From positions 186,001 to 250,000 of the forward strand of contig NZ_CP022437.1 in the NCBI RefSeq assembly GCF_002224365.1: DNA of 64,000 nt, written 5' to 3'. Positions within the stretch are counted from its first letter, which is position 1, and each line of letters begins with the position of its first letter. The notes below the pieces were generated by a model that did no database searches, was not told the origin of the DNA, and was given only the letters and a program-made list of their open reading frames with translations. This document shows, piece after piece, positions 18,910 through 36,907 of this stretch. The DNA comes from Virgibacillus necropolis (lineage in GTDB: Bacteria > Bacillota > Bacilli > Bacillales > Amphibacillaceae). Both the position numbers and the translations under genes were made by a program.

Positions 18910-19377
18910 TTAAGAATTCAAATATTTCAATGTTGTGAGCATCGCAGTTAATACTCGTGCTCTAACTTCATCACGAAGCGGTAATTGAAATGATAATACA
19001 TTTCGATCCATTGCACTAAGAATAATCTTAGCTTCACGCTCTGTAATTAGTTCTTCCTCTAATAAACGCTCTAGAATATCAATTGATGCTTGCTGTGTCA
19101 CAGCAGGACTAATCATTTCAATAATTTCATTGATTAAATCAGACTTCTCTTGGTATTTAATGCGTATAATACGTATATACCCTCCACCGCCGCGTTTACT
19201 TTCTACTATATACCCTTTTTCCACAGTGAAACGCGTATTAATCACATAATTAATCTGCGATGGAACACATTGAAACTGATTAGCAATTTCACTTCGTTTA
19301 ATCTCGATAGCATCTTGTCGTGCTGCCTCTAATATCTTCTTTAAATGTTGTTCAATGATATCAGATATATTACTCAA
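18910..19377 (-). CDS. ctsR: Heat-shock repressor CtsR
   Basis: CtsR (155 residues) is a dimeric repressor of clp genes and of its own operon. The winged helix-turn-helix includes IANQFQCVPSQINYVINTRF, and the heat-sensing glycine-rich loop is ESKRGGGGYIRI near residue 63. The C-terminal domain, which binds ClpC and McsB, is complete. A CtsR box lies about 90 bases upstream, overlapping its promoter's start region, consistent with autoregulation. AACGAGGAGGAGCACT precedes the ATG. Confidence 0.98.
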   Translation of the reverse strand: MSNISDIIEQHLKKILEAARQDAIEIKRSEIANQFQCVPSQINYVINTRFTVEKGYIVESKRGGGGYIRIIRIKYQEKSDLINEIIEMISPAVTQQASIDILERLLEEELITEREAKIILSAMDRNVLSFQLPLRDEVRARVLTAMLTTLKYLNS

Positions 19378-19463
19378 AAGTGCTCCTCCTCGTTATTCTA
19401 TTGGCAATGTTGTTGATAGTAAATGTATATCATGGGGCTCATTTGTAAATAATGTTGATTGAC

Positions 19464-19480
19464 TTTGACTATCTTTGACT
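19464..19480 (-). promoter_or_regulatory. CtsR operator (tandem heptad)
   Basis: AGTCAAA-N3-AGTCAAA, a close match to the known direct repeat GGTCAAA-N3-GGTCAAA. It sits just downstream of the -10 box, across the likely transcription start. Confidence 0.88.
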
Positions 19481-19488
19481 TTATTTAT

Positions 19489-19516
19489 ATTATACGCAAA
19501 AAAATAGCAGATGCAA
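19489..19516 (-). promoter_or_regulatory. Sigma-A promoter of the ctsR operon
   Basis: TTGCAT (19516-19511), 16-base spacer, TATAAT (19494-19489), followed by the CtsR operator. Confidence 0.75.
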
Positions 19517-19573
19517 ATACATTGTTCTACCTTATTTTCGCCAATTGAGATAGAATTAAAACGAAAAATTAAG

Positions 19574-19614
19574 AATAAAAAATACACTTGCTCGAGTTTT
19601 AGTCGATACAAGTG
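19574..19614 (-). terminator. Intrinsic terminator after mgtC
   Basis: CACTTG...TCGA pairs with TCGAG-CAAGTG around a CTAAAAC loop; the transcript strand continues TATTTTTTATT. Confidence 0.7.
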
Positions 19615-19637
19615 CAGTAGGATATATATATCAAGCC

Positions 19638-20336
19638 TTAATTTCGTTCAATAATATTTTTTACCTGCTCTTCTTTTGATATTTCTTCAATCAATGCCAT
19701 TCGATCTAAACCAGCATTTTGGTCAATCCTAATAAAGATGTTACGTATATTTTCGTCTACACGTTCTATTTCAACCTTTTTAATCGTTAGATCAAATGAT
19801 TCAAAAATAGATACAATGTTATTAATCTGTAACCCTGGTAGTGCTACAATCTCAATTAAATTTGAGGATACCCCTTTTTTGAAAAGTTTATCAAAGTTAT
19901 TCAAAAACACTAAACTAAGTAAAATCACTAAAGTTGTAAATACTGCCGTTGCATACATACCAGCACCGACCACAAGACCTAACCCAGCAACTGTCCATAT
20001 AGACGCCGCAGTAGTTAATCCTCTTATCGTCATCCCATTTACCATAATTGTTCCGGCTCCAAGAAACCCAATTCCACTTATTACATAAGAAGGGATCCGT
20101 GCTGGGTCGAACCGAATATTACCAGATTCCTCAATAAATTCCTCAAATCCATACAATGATAAAAGCATCATTAAACAAGAACCTACTCCTACAAGAATGT
20201 GAGTGCGAAAGCCAGCAGAATGATTTTTTAATTCACGTTCAAATCCAATTAGACCTGACAATAATAATGCTATTACTACCCTAACCATCATTAAAGAAAA
20301 ATGTTCACCAAAAATCTGATCAATATATCCACCCAT
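19638..20336 (-). CDS. MgtC/SapB family membrane protein
   Basis: MgtC-like protein (232 residues) with about four to five membrane helices in residues 15-150 and a C-terminal cytoplasmic ACT-like domain (ISKEEQVKNIIERN at the end). The family signature LSGLIGFERELKNHSAGFRTHILVGVGSCLMM, with the conserved GxERE and RTH residues, is intact. Members are linked to low-magnesium growth or virulence in other bacteria; the role here is not known. It stands alone between the rRNA terminator and ctsR, an addition relative to B. subtilis. No M-box riboswitch fits in the short leader. Confidence 0.9.
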   Translation of the reverse strand: MGGYIDQIFGEHFSLMMVRVVIALLLSGLIGFERELKNHSAGFRTHILVGVGSCLMMLLSLYGFEEFIEESGNIRFDPARIPSYVISGIGFLGAGTIMVNGMTIRGLTTAASIWTVAGLGLVVGAGMYATAVFTTLVILLSLVFLNNFDKLFKKGVSSNLIEIVALPGLQINNIVSIFESFDLTIKKVEIERVDENIRNIFIRIDQNAGLDRMALIEEISKEEQVKNIIERN

Positions 20337-20429
20337 TTATGATCACCTCAATTATCTATATATACTACTTATTTTACAATATAATACTGTAATTAAATAG
20401 ATGGAATAGTTAACCAATAAAATTATAAA

Positions 20430-20475
20430 GAAAAACAAAATAAGCGAGGATACGGATAGCGTATCTTCGCTTATT
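20430..20475 (-). terminator. Terminator of the downstream rRNA operon
   Basis: ATAAGCGAGGATACG (20440-20454) pairs with CGTATCTTCGCTTAT (20460-20474), followed on the transcript strand by TTTTGTTTTTC. Confidence 0.9.
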
Positions 20476-20482
20476 AATTGTT

Positions 20483-20598
20483 GCCTGGCGGCGTCCTACT
20501 CTTGCAAGGACAAAGTCCTAACTACCATCGGCGCTGGAGAGCTTAACTACTGTGTTCGGTATGGGAACAGGTGTGACTTCTCCGCTATTACTACCAGA
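20483..20598 (-). rRNA. rrf: 5S ribosomal RNA, operon 1
   Basis: The transcript contains the conserved GTCACACCTGTTCCCATACCGAACACAG segments and ends AGTAGGACGCCGCCAGGC. It lies 121 bases downstream of 23S. The sequence is identical to the second copy at 26381-26496. Confidence 0.96.
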
Positions 20599-20719
20599 CC
20601 ATGCTAAAATTTAAGGACAAGATTCATTATAAGCATTCTTGCATCAAAATGCAAGCATCTTTTTGAATTTTGTACCCTAAAAACTAAATAAGAGCGTAAT
20701 AGTGACATCAAGAATTGTT

Positions 20720-23641
<2,922 letters not shown>

Positions 23642-23859
23642 CTTTATGATTAAGAACTTACGTTTTTGATGTCGTTGTCTATCTTGCTCTTATTTAGTTT
23701 TCAAGGTACAAAAAGAGAGATTCGCATCCCTCAAAACTGAACAAACAACCATGTATGCAAGGCCTACCAATGGCAGGTCTTATCGATGACGACAAGCGTC
23801 ACCGATTTTCCGTTAAACAGTACGGCTTCCACTACGAATAGCTTCCGCTTTCTGTTTTT

Positions 23860-25431
<1,572 letters not shown>

Positions 25432-25535
25432 AGTTTGAATAAAATCGACACCAATCGATTTTATCAATTGTCTTAGCTTTGTTTCGTTACTTACATACTT
25501 GGTTGTTTTGTTCAGTTTTCAAGGAGCAAAAAATA

Positions 25536-25611
25536 TGGTGGAGCCTAGCGGGATCGAACCGCTGACCTCCTGCGTGCAAGGCAGGCGCTCTCCCAGCTGA
25601 GCTAAGGCCCC
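25536..25611 (-). tRNA. tRNA-Ala (TGC)
   Basis: Cloverleaf GGGGCCT...AGGCTCC with encoded CCA; anticodon loop CTTGCAC. Last tRNA of the cluster, 105 bases before the 16S gene. Confidence 0.97.
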
Positions 25612-25630
25612 AGAAGTTGAGTTTTGTAAA

Positions 25631-25708
25631 TGGTCGGGAAGACAGGATTCGAACCTGCGACCCCATGGACCCAAACCATGTGCTCTACCAAGCTGAGCTA
25701 CTTCCCGA
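25631..25708 (-). tRNA. tRNA-Pro (TGG)
   Basis: Acceptor TCGGGAA/TTCCCGA with encoded CCA; anticodon loop TTTGGGT. Confidence 0.97.
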
Positions 25709-25713
25709 TGATA

Positions 25714-25790
25714 TGGTGCGCCCGAGAGGACTTGAACCTCTAACCCCTTGATTCGTAGTCAAGTACTCTATCCAATTGAGCTACGGGCGC
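25714..25790 (-). tRNA. tRNA-Arg (ACG)
   Basis: Acceptor GCGCCCG/CGGGCGC with encoded CCA; anticodon loop CTACGAA. A34 implies an A-to-I editing deaminase (TadA) elsewhere. Confidence 0.97.
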
Positions 25791-25793
25791 TTA

Positions 25794-25882
25794 TGGTGCC
25801 GAGGGCCGGACTCGAACCGGCACGATAATTACTTACCGCAGGATTTTAAGTCCTGTGCGTCTGCCAATTCCGCCACCCCGGC
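25794..25882 (-). tRNA. tRNA-Leu (TAA)
   Basis: Class II tRNA (89 bases) with a long variable arm; anticodon loop CTTAAAA; CCA encoded. Confidence 0.97.
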
Positions 25883-25899
25883 TTGGAAATTTGGCTATA

Positions 25900-25974
25900 T
25901 GGAGCGGAAGACGGGATTCGAACCCGCGACCCCCACCTTGGCAAGGTGATGTTCTACCACTGAACTACTTCCGC
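25900..25974 (-). tRNA. tRNA-Gly (GCC)
   Basis: Acceptor GCGGAAG/CTTCCGC with encoded CCA; anticodon loop TTGCCAA. Confidence 0.97.
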
Positions 25975-25989
25975 TTAATTAATTATATA

Positions 25990-26074
25990 TGGTGCGGGTG
26001 AAGGGACTTGAACCCCCACGTCAAAAGACACTAGATCCTAAGTCTAGCGCGTCTGCCAATTCCGCCACACCCGC
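25990..26074 (-). tRNA. tRNA-Leu (TAG)
   Basis: Class II tRNA (85 bases); anticodon loop CTTAGGA; CCA encoded. Confidence 0.97.
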
Positions 26075-26084
26075 ATGATCTAAA

Positions 26085-26160
26085 TGGTGAGCCATGAAGG
26101 ATTCGAACCTTCGACCCTCTGATTAAAAGTCAGATGCTCTACCAACTGAGCTAATGGCTC
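26085..26160 (-). tRNA. tRNA-Lys (TTT)
   Basis: Acceptor GAGCCAT/ATGGCTC with encoded CCA; anticodon loop CTTTTAA. Confidence 0.97.
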
Positions 26161-26190
26161 GTACTAATTAATAGCTTATCTAACAAAAAA

Positions 26191-26266
<76 letters not shown>

Positions 26267-26284
26267 TTAATATAATACAAAAAA

Positions 26285-26360
26285 TGGTGGAGGATGCAGG
26301 GCTCGAACCTGCGACCCCCTGCTTGTAAGGCAGGTGCTCTCCCAGCTGAGCTAATCCTCC
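26285..26360 (-). tRNA. tRNA-Val (TAC)
   Basis: Acceptor GGAGGAT/ATCCTCC with encoded CCA; anticodon loop CTTACAA. First tRNA after the upstream 5S gene; the order Val-Thr-Lys-Leu-Gly-Leu-Arg-Pro-Ala equals B. subtilis trnJ. Confidence 0.97.
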
Positions 26361-26380
26361 GGGACATATTATTATGTACA

Positions 26381-26496
26381 GCCTGGCGGCGTCCTACTCT
26401 TGCAAGGACAAAGTCCTAACTACCATCGGCGCTGGAGAGCTTAACTACTGTGTTCGGTATGGGAACAGGTGTGACTTCTCCGCTATTACTACCAGA
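26381..26496 (-). rRNA. rrf: 5S ribosomal RNA, operon 2
   Basis: Identical to the 5S at 20483-20598. It is followed after 20 bases by tRNA-Val with no terminator between, so this operon probably reads through into the tRNAs. Confidence 0.96.
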
Positions 26497-26617
26497 CCAT
26501 GCTAAAATTTAAGGACAAGATTCATTATAAGCATTCTTGCATCAAAATGCAAGCATCTTTTTGAATTTTGTACCCTAAAAACTAAATAAGAGCGTAATAG
26601 TGACATCAAGAATTGTT

Positions 26618-29539
<2,922 letters not shown>

Positions 29540-29757
29540 CTTTATGATTAAGAACTTACGTTTTTGATGTCGTTGTCTATCTTGCTCTTATTTAGTTTTC
29601 AAGGTACAAAAAGAGAGATTCGCATCCCTCAAAACTGAACAAACAACCATGTATGCAAGGCCTACCAATGGCAGGTCTTATCGATGACGACAAGCGTCAC
29701 CGATTTTCCGTTAAACAGTACGGCTTCCACTACGAATAGCTTCCGCTTTCTGTTTTT

Positions 29758-31329
<1,572 letters not shown>

Positions 31330-31459
31330 AGTTTGAATAAAATCGACACCAATCGATTTTATCAATTGTCTTAGCTTTGTTTCGTTACTTACATACTTGG
31401 TTGTTTTGTTCAGTTTTCAAGGATCGAATTAATTGCCGTCTCAATTTGGCGACTTTATT

Positions 31460-31488
31460 AATATACCACTTAAAAATAATAAAGTCAA
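31460..31488 (-). promoter_or_regulatory. rRNA operon promoter with UP-like A/T tract
   Basis: TTGACT (31488-31483), 17-base spacer, TATATT (31465-31460). Upstream of the -35 there is a run of A/T (31489-31512) resembling an UP element. No similar promoter is seen before the 16S at 25431. Confidence 0.85.
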
Positions 31489-31512
31489 TAACTTTTTAAT
31501 TATTTTTTTGAA

Positions 31513-31992
31513 ACAAACAAATGTTAAGGTTGTTCAAAAGACAACGTAATCTAATTTACCATGTTTTTAGAATGAAATCAAGAGAAATATAAAAAAGAGA
31601 TAATTGGAAATTATTGCAACGCATTTCAACCCGTTTAACAAGCAGAAACTAACCAAGAAAAAGAGGTTATGAGAGAATCAAAAAATCTTCAATTGACAAA
31701 TGGCAATTCTTTCGTTCACGGTTCTTCTAATCTCCTCCAACGCACAGGTCTTGCTAGCGTCGACGTTGTAACAGGATAAGGAAAGCTACTCTGAAAAAGC
31801 ATCACACGAAGAAATCGGCCTTAATTTTCAAGGACGTTGCGAACTTAATCAATCTTATTTCTAATTTGACACCTTTTTAAACATGCTCTAATAATCAAGG
31901 AAAACCCAACCAAAAATACTTTACCGTAAATTAAAAAGACAACCTAGCAACCCTTCTCTTTAAAGGCTTTGCTAAGATGTCTTTCCTTACTT
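31513..31992. other. Intergenic region between lysS and the rRNA operon
   Basis: About 480 bases with no supportable gene, apart from a weak lysS terminator at 31937-31977. A short GGAGGAG...GTG start on the minus strand near 31715-31737 runs into a stop after 13 codons and is not called. Confidence 0.6.
31937..31977 (-). terminator. Probable terminator after lysS
   Basis: CTTAGCAAAGCC and GGTTGCTAGG form an imperfect stem; the transcript strand continues TTGTCTTTTT. The stem has mismatches, so confidence is moderate. Confidence 0.5.
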
Positions 31993-33567
<1,575 letters not shown>

Positions 33568-33601
33568 TTATTTCATGTATTGACTAAGCACACAAAGCTA
33601 A

Positions 33602-33697
33602 GTTTAGAAAACTTGGCTAATCCCCAAGCTATAATGGGCGAAAGCTTAGTTGTACTTACTGATATCCACTAAAAAATTACATTCCCTCTTATCAGTG
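33602..33697 (+). repeat. Two-hairpin dispersed repeat, copy 2 (diverged)
   Basis: Opens TTTAGAAAACTTGGC as in the other copies and keeps TTAGTTGTACTTA; the second hairpin has decayed to ACTGATA...TATCAGT. It lies where dusB has been lost. Confidence 0.65.
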
Positions 33698-33725
33698 AAA
33701 AAAACTGCCAGTCCAAAACTGGCAG
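33697..33725 (-). terminator. Terminator of the folate gene group
   Basis: CTGCCAGT (33705-33712) pairs with ACTGGCAG (33718-33725); the transcript strand continues with seven T residues. It cuts lysS off from folP-folB-folK-yazB. Confidence 0.9.
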
Positions 33726-33753
33726 AATCACGTTTTATCCTAGTCAAAAGCAA

Positions 33754-33885
33754 TTATGACGCGATATTTGCTACTAATCCTGAGCCAAATTCTTTGAACG
33801 TTAATCGGAATGCATAATTACAAACCCCTGCCATCGGGGCAAGAACTACTTTGTTAGGAATGGAAATATCACCAATTTGAAACAT
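33754..33885 (-). pseudogene. dusB: Truncated dusB (tRNA-dihydrouridine synthase) stub
   Basis: Begins MFQIGDISIPNKVVLAPMAG and continues VCNYAFRLTFKEFGSGLV, closely matching the N-terminus of Bacillus DusB, then stops after 43 codons (NIAS, TAA). The family is about 330 residues, so the catalytic Cys and most of the TIM barrel are missing. It lies three bases after yazB, exactly where dusB lies in B. subtilis. A functional enzyme is not possible from this frame; another Dus could act elsewhere in the genome. Confidence 0.88.
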
Positions 33886-33887
33886 TA

Positions 33888-34112
33888 CTACGTCTTCTTT
33901 AAATTTTCACTTTTGCCGATTAACTCTTCCTTTGAAACAGCTAAGGTTGTTGCGATTTGATCAAGAACTACAGCGGGAGCTTCCTTATCCCCGCGCTCTA
34001 AACATCTAAGTTCCGCGATTGAAACATGTATGTCTTTTGCTAGACCTACCTGAGTATAACCCTTTAATTTACGAAATGCCTTTATTCGTCTACCGACTCT
34101 GGAGGTGACCAT
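33888..34112 (-). CDS. yazB: Small XRE-type helix-turn-helix protein YazB
   Basis: A 74-residue protein made of a single Cro/CI-type helix-turn-helix (IKAFRKLKGYTQVGLAKDIHVSIAELRCLERG). It is the counterpart of B. subtilis YazB by sequence and position after folK, whose 3' end it overlaps by 31 bases. No C-terminal dimerisation or effector domain is present. The ribosome binding site is weak, suggesting translational coupling to folK. Its targets are unknown. Confidence 0.85.
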   Translation of the reverse strand: MVTSRVGRRIKAFRKLKGYTQVGLAKDIHVSIAELRCLERGDKEAPAVVLDQIATTLAVSKEELIGKSENLKKT

Positions 34113-34594
34113 ACTCTAACATCCTTTACATCTTGCTCTGTCAAATCGTTCACATAATCTGACACGCGGTTTCCTTCATCACCAATTGGTAATTCAGGGT
34201 TTATTTCATATAATGGTATAAGTACAAATGCCCGTTCATGCATTCTTGGGTGCGGCAAAATTAATCGTTCTGTTTTTCTATTTTCATTATTATAGATTAA
34301 AATGTCAAGGTCTATTGTACGAGGTCCAAATCTAATTTCCCGTTTGCGCCCTAGTTCTTGCTCAACTTGTTGGCATATATCTAGTAAATCAATTGGTTTA
34401 AGTTCTGTTTCTATTTGAATGACCATGTTTAAAAAGTCTGCCTGATCCGTATATCCAACTGGTGCTGTCTCATAAATAGTTGACTGATTCTTAATCACAA
34501 TATGGTAATGTGCGCTAAGCTCATGTAATGCCTTTTGTAAGTGGGTCAAACGCGGCTCAATATTTGTTCCAAGTGCTAAAAAAACAGTATTCAT
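34082..34594 (-). CDS. folK: 6-hydroxymethyl-7,8-dihydropterin pyrophosphokinase
   Basis: HPPK (170 residues) transfers pyrophosphate from ATP to the pterin in folate synthesis. The start FLALGTNIEPRLTHLQKAL, the signature GPRTIDLDILIYNNE near residue 92 (metal-binding Asp pair) and HPRMHERAFVLIPLYEI near residue 115 are all present. It follows folB with a one-base overlap and supplies the pyrophosphorylated pterin used by FolP. Confidence 0.97.
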   Translation of the reverse strand: MNTVFLALGTNIEPRLTHLQKALHELSAHYHIVIKNQSTIYETAPVGYTDQADFLNMVIQIETELKPIDLLDICQQVEQELGRKREIRFGPRTIDLDILIYNNENRKTERLILPHPRMHERAFVLIPLYEINPELPIGDEGNRVSDYVNDLTEQDVKDVRVWSPPESVDE

Positions 34595-34956
34595 TATATT
34601 TTCTCCCTAAAAATTTCTACCGCTACAGACTCGTAATGACCGCGAATTGGTGGATCTGGTTTTATAAGTTTAACCTGACAGGCCTGTAATAAGTCAAAAC
34701 TAGATAAAAGCTTCCTAGCAATTTCTTCTGCAACTGCTTCAATTAGATTTTTCGCGTAACCCTCCACTACTGCTTGAATCACCTCATACACAAGGCCATA
34801 GTGGATAGAATCTTCCATTTTGTCACTTTCACCAGCATGTGTTAAGTCTACTAGCAATTCCACATCAACATTAAAACGTTGCCCCAACTTATTTTCCTCT
34901 GGGAGCAGTCCATGATACCCGTAAAATTGTAAATTCTTCATGATGATTTTATCCAT
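34594..34956 (-). CDS. folB: Dihydroneopterin aldolase
   Basis: FolB (120 residues) cleaves dihydroneopterin to 6-hydroxymethyl-dihydropterin and glycolaldehyde. The conserved FYGYHGLLPEENKLGQRF segment lies at residues 11-28, and the catalytic-type lysine is in VKLIKPDPPIRGHYESVAVEI near the C-terminus. It overlaps folP by 8 bases and folK by one, indicating a tightly coupled folP-folB-folK-yazB unit. Confidence 0.96.
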   Translation of the reverse strand: MDKIIMKNLQFYGYHGLLPEENKLGQRFNVDVELLVDLTHAGESDKMEDSIHYGLVYEVIQAVVEGYAKNLIEAVAEEIARKLLSSFDLLQACQVKLIKPDPPIRGHYESVAVEIFREKI

Positions 34957-35785
34957 TTTTCTTATTACCTCCAGCTACCATCGCATCCATCATTTTAGCT
35001 AATTCTACATTTCGCTTCACATCATGGACTCGAACAAGTTGCACCCCTTTTTGGATTCCAAGACAGGTTGTGGCACCTGTTCCATTGTCGCGCTCCTCAG
35101 GTGGAAGGTCTAGAATGTGACCGATAAACCTTTTACGGGATGTCCCTAGTAAAACTGGATATTTCATTTCTACAAATACTTCTAGATGATTCATAGCCAC
35201 AAGATTATCTGCCTGAGTCTTGGCAAACCCAATTCCAGGATCAAGGATGATATTTTCTTTTTTCACACCTGCTTTTAATGCAATCTCAATGCTTTCCGAC
35301 AAATCCTTTTTCATGTCATCAATAAGTGACACATAGTTTTTATTCGGCCGGTTGTGCATCAATACGATCGGGACACTATATTCCGCGGCAACTTTCGCTA
35401 TTTCGGGTTCCTTTTTTGCTCCCCAAACATCATTTATGATAGATGCTCCCGCTTCTACTGCCGCTCTAGCTGTTTCTGCTTTAAAGGTATCAATAGAAAT
35501 GGGTATTTTTACCGCTTTCTTCACAGCTTCAATTGCTGGAACGACTCGCTTAATTTCTTCTTCTACAGAAACTGGTTTATGATTAGGACGAGTTGATTCT
35601 CCTCCAATATCAATAATGTCAGCACCTTGTTTCTCCATTTCAATGGCTTGTGCAACAGCTTTTTCTATTGTTGTATAACTTCCACCATCTGAAAAGGAAT
35701 CTGGGGTGACATTTAAAATTCCCATGATATGTGTTCGTGCTGATAGGTCATAGTTAATAGCTCTTGTTTTCAAAATTGCTTGCAT
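34949..35785 (-). CDS. folP: Dihydropteroate synthase
   Basis: DHPS (278 residues) condenses the pterin pyrophosphate with p-aminobenzoate; it is the sulfonamide target. Both Prosite-type signatures are visible: IMGILNVTPDSFSDGGSY and GADIIDIGGESTRPNHKPV. The TIM barrel ends normally. The ATG at 35785 is chosen because AGAAGG lies 7 bases upstream; the ATG two codons earlier is too close. Unlike B. subtilis, no pabB-pabA-pabC genes precede it; cysK and its terminator do. Confidence 0.96.
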   Translation of the reverse strand: MQAILKTRAINYDLSARTHIMGILNVTPDSFSDGGSYTTIEKAVAQAIEMEKQGADIIDIGGESTRPNHKPVSVEEEIKRVVPAIEAVKKAVKIPISIDTFKAETARAAVEAGASIINDVWGAKKEPEIAKVAAEYSVPIVLMHNRPNKNYVSLIDDMKKDLSESIEIALKAGVKKENIILDPGIGFAKTQADNLVAMNHLEVFVEMKYPVLLGTSRKRFIGHILDLPPEERDNGTGATTCLGIQKGVQLVRVHDVKRNVELAKMMDAMVAGGNKKNG

Positions 35786-35810
35786 AATCATACCTTCTTC
35801 CAATGCTATT

Positions 35811-35838
35811 ATTCTACACTATTGTATCATTGGACAAA
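35811..35838 (-). promoter_or_regulatory. Possible promoter for the fol operon
   Basis: TTTGTC (35838-35833), 16-base spacer, TAGAAT (35816-35811). The -35 lies in the T tract of the cysK terminator. A promoter is expected here because the terminator isolates folP, but the match is modest. Confidence 0.4.
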
Positions 35839-35872
35839 AAAAAGGACTAGTACTGAATCAGTACTAGTCCTT
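35834..35872 (-). terminator. Strong terminator after cysK
   Basis: A 15-bp perfect stem (35842-35856 with 35858-35872), followed on the transcript strand by eight T residues. Confidence 0.92.
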
Positions 35873-35880
35873 AATCATAA

Positions 35881-36813
35881 TTATTGATCGTTCTCATCAA
35901 ATTCGTATAGTGGAGTTGATAAGTAGCGCTCCCCATTACTTGGAAGTATGGCAACAACCTTCTTACCTTTACCAAGCTTTTTAGCAACTTGTTTAGCAGC
36001 TGCGATTGCAGCCCCTGATGATATACCGCCAAGAATACCATCATTTTTTGCAACCTCTCGGGACGTTGCAAATGCATCTTCATTTGTAATCCGGATCACT
36101 TCATCATATACATCGGTATCTAACACTTTTGGTATAAATCCCGCACCTAATCCTTGTATTTTATGTGGTCCAGGAGAACCGCCAGATAAGATGGCAGAGT
36201 CTGATGGTTCAACCGCATATAACTTTACTCCGTCAAAATGCTCTTTTAAAACTCTTCCCGCTCCAGTTATTGTTCCACCTGTGCCAATACCAGAGATAAA
36301 TGCATCTAGTCCATCTTTCATTTGTTCTACGATTTCTTTTCCCGTCGTACGTGCATGTACATCTGGATTTGCTTTATTGTTAAACTGCTGAGGCATAAAA
36401 TAGCCATTTTCCTCTTTTAACTCCTCTGCTTTTTTAATAGCAGTGTTCATTCCACCTGAACCTGGTGTTAAAATTAATTTAGCTCCATATGCACGTAGTA
36501 AATTTTGACGTTCTTTACTCATAGTATCAGGCATTACTAATATCGTTTTATAACCTTTTGCAGCACCAACCATTGCTAAACCAATTCCCGTGTTACCGCT
36601 TGTTGGTTCAATAATGGTGTCGCCTTCCTTTAAAACGCCTTCCTCTTCTGCTGCCTCTATCATTGCTAATGCAATACGATCCTTTACCGAACTTCCGGGA
36701 TTCATATACTCTAGTTTTAAATAAATATCTGCACTATCTGGATCTGCTGAACGATTTAATTTAACCATTGGTGTTTCACCAATTAAACCAGCGATATTAT
36801 CTGCAACTCTCAT
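35881..36813 (-). CDS. cysK: Cysteine synthase A (O-acetylserine thiol-lyase)
   Basis: PLP enzyme (310 residues) that makes cysteine from O-acetylserine and sulfide. The PLP lysine is in NPGSSVKDR (Lys44), the substrate loop is [13 protein letters not shown] near residue 69, and the phosphate-binding glycine loop is [14 protein letters not shown] near residue 175. In some bacteria CysK also acts with CymR or CysE. It has its own sigma-A promoter and terminator. A palindrome between promoter and start may be an operator. Confidence 0.97.
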   Translation of the reverse strand: MRVADNIAGLIGETPMVKLNRSADPDSADIYLKLEYMNPGSSVKDRIALAMIEAAEEEGVLKEGDTIIEPTSGNTGIGLAMVGAAKGYKTILVMPDTMSKERQNLLRAYGAKLILTPGSGGMNTAIKKAEELKEENGYFMPQQFNNKANPDVHARTTGKEIVEQMKDGLDAFISGIGTGGTITGAGRVLKEHFDGVKLYAVEPSDSAILSGGSPGPHKIQGLGAGFIPKVLDTDVYDEVIRITNEDAFATSREVAKNDGILGGISSGAAIAAAKQVAKKLGKGKKVVAILPSNGERYLSTPLYEFDENDQ

Positions 36814-36826
36814 ATAACTTCCTCCT

Positions 36827-36850
36827 AATTCCTAGTAAATTTGTAGGATT
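36827..36850. promoter_or_regulatory. Palindrome between cysK promoter and start (possible CymR-type operator)
   Basis: AATTCCTA and TAGGATT flank a 9-base spacer, just downstream of the cysK -10. The AT-rich GGAAT-type halves and position resemble CymR sites of cysteine genes, but the match was judged from memory only. Confidence 0.4.
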
Positions 36851-36857
36851 TATTAAT

Positions 36858-36886
36858 AATGTACGCGTTAAAATGGGAATTGTCAA
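36858..36886 (-). promoter_or_regulatory. Sigma-A promoter for cysK
   Basis: TTGACA (36886-36881), 17-base spacer, TACATT (36863-36858). Confidence 0.8.
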
Positions 36887-36907
36887 ACATTATATATAAG
36901 TTAGACG

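Noticed and set aside
19393-19611. A 72-codon frame upstream of ctsR
   Set aside because: It overlaps the ctsR promoter, the CtsR operator and the mgtC terminator.
20337-20430. M-box magnesium riboswitch for the mgtC-like gene
   Set aside because: Only about 90 AT-rich bases separate the gene from the rRNA terminator, too short and without the expected structure.
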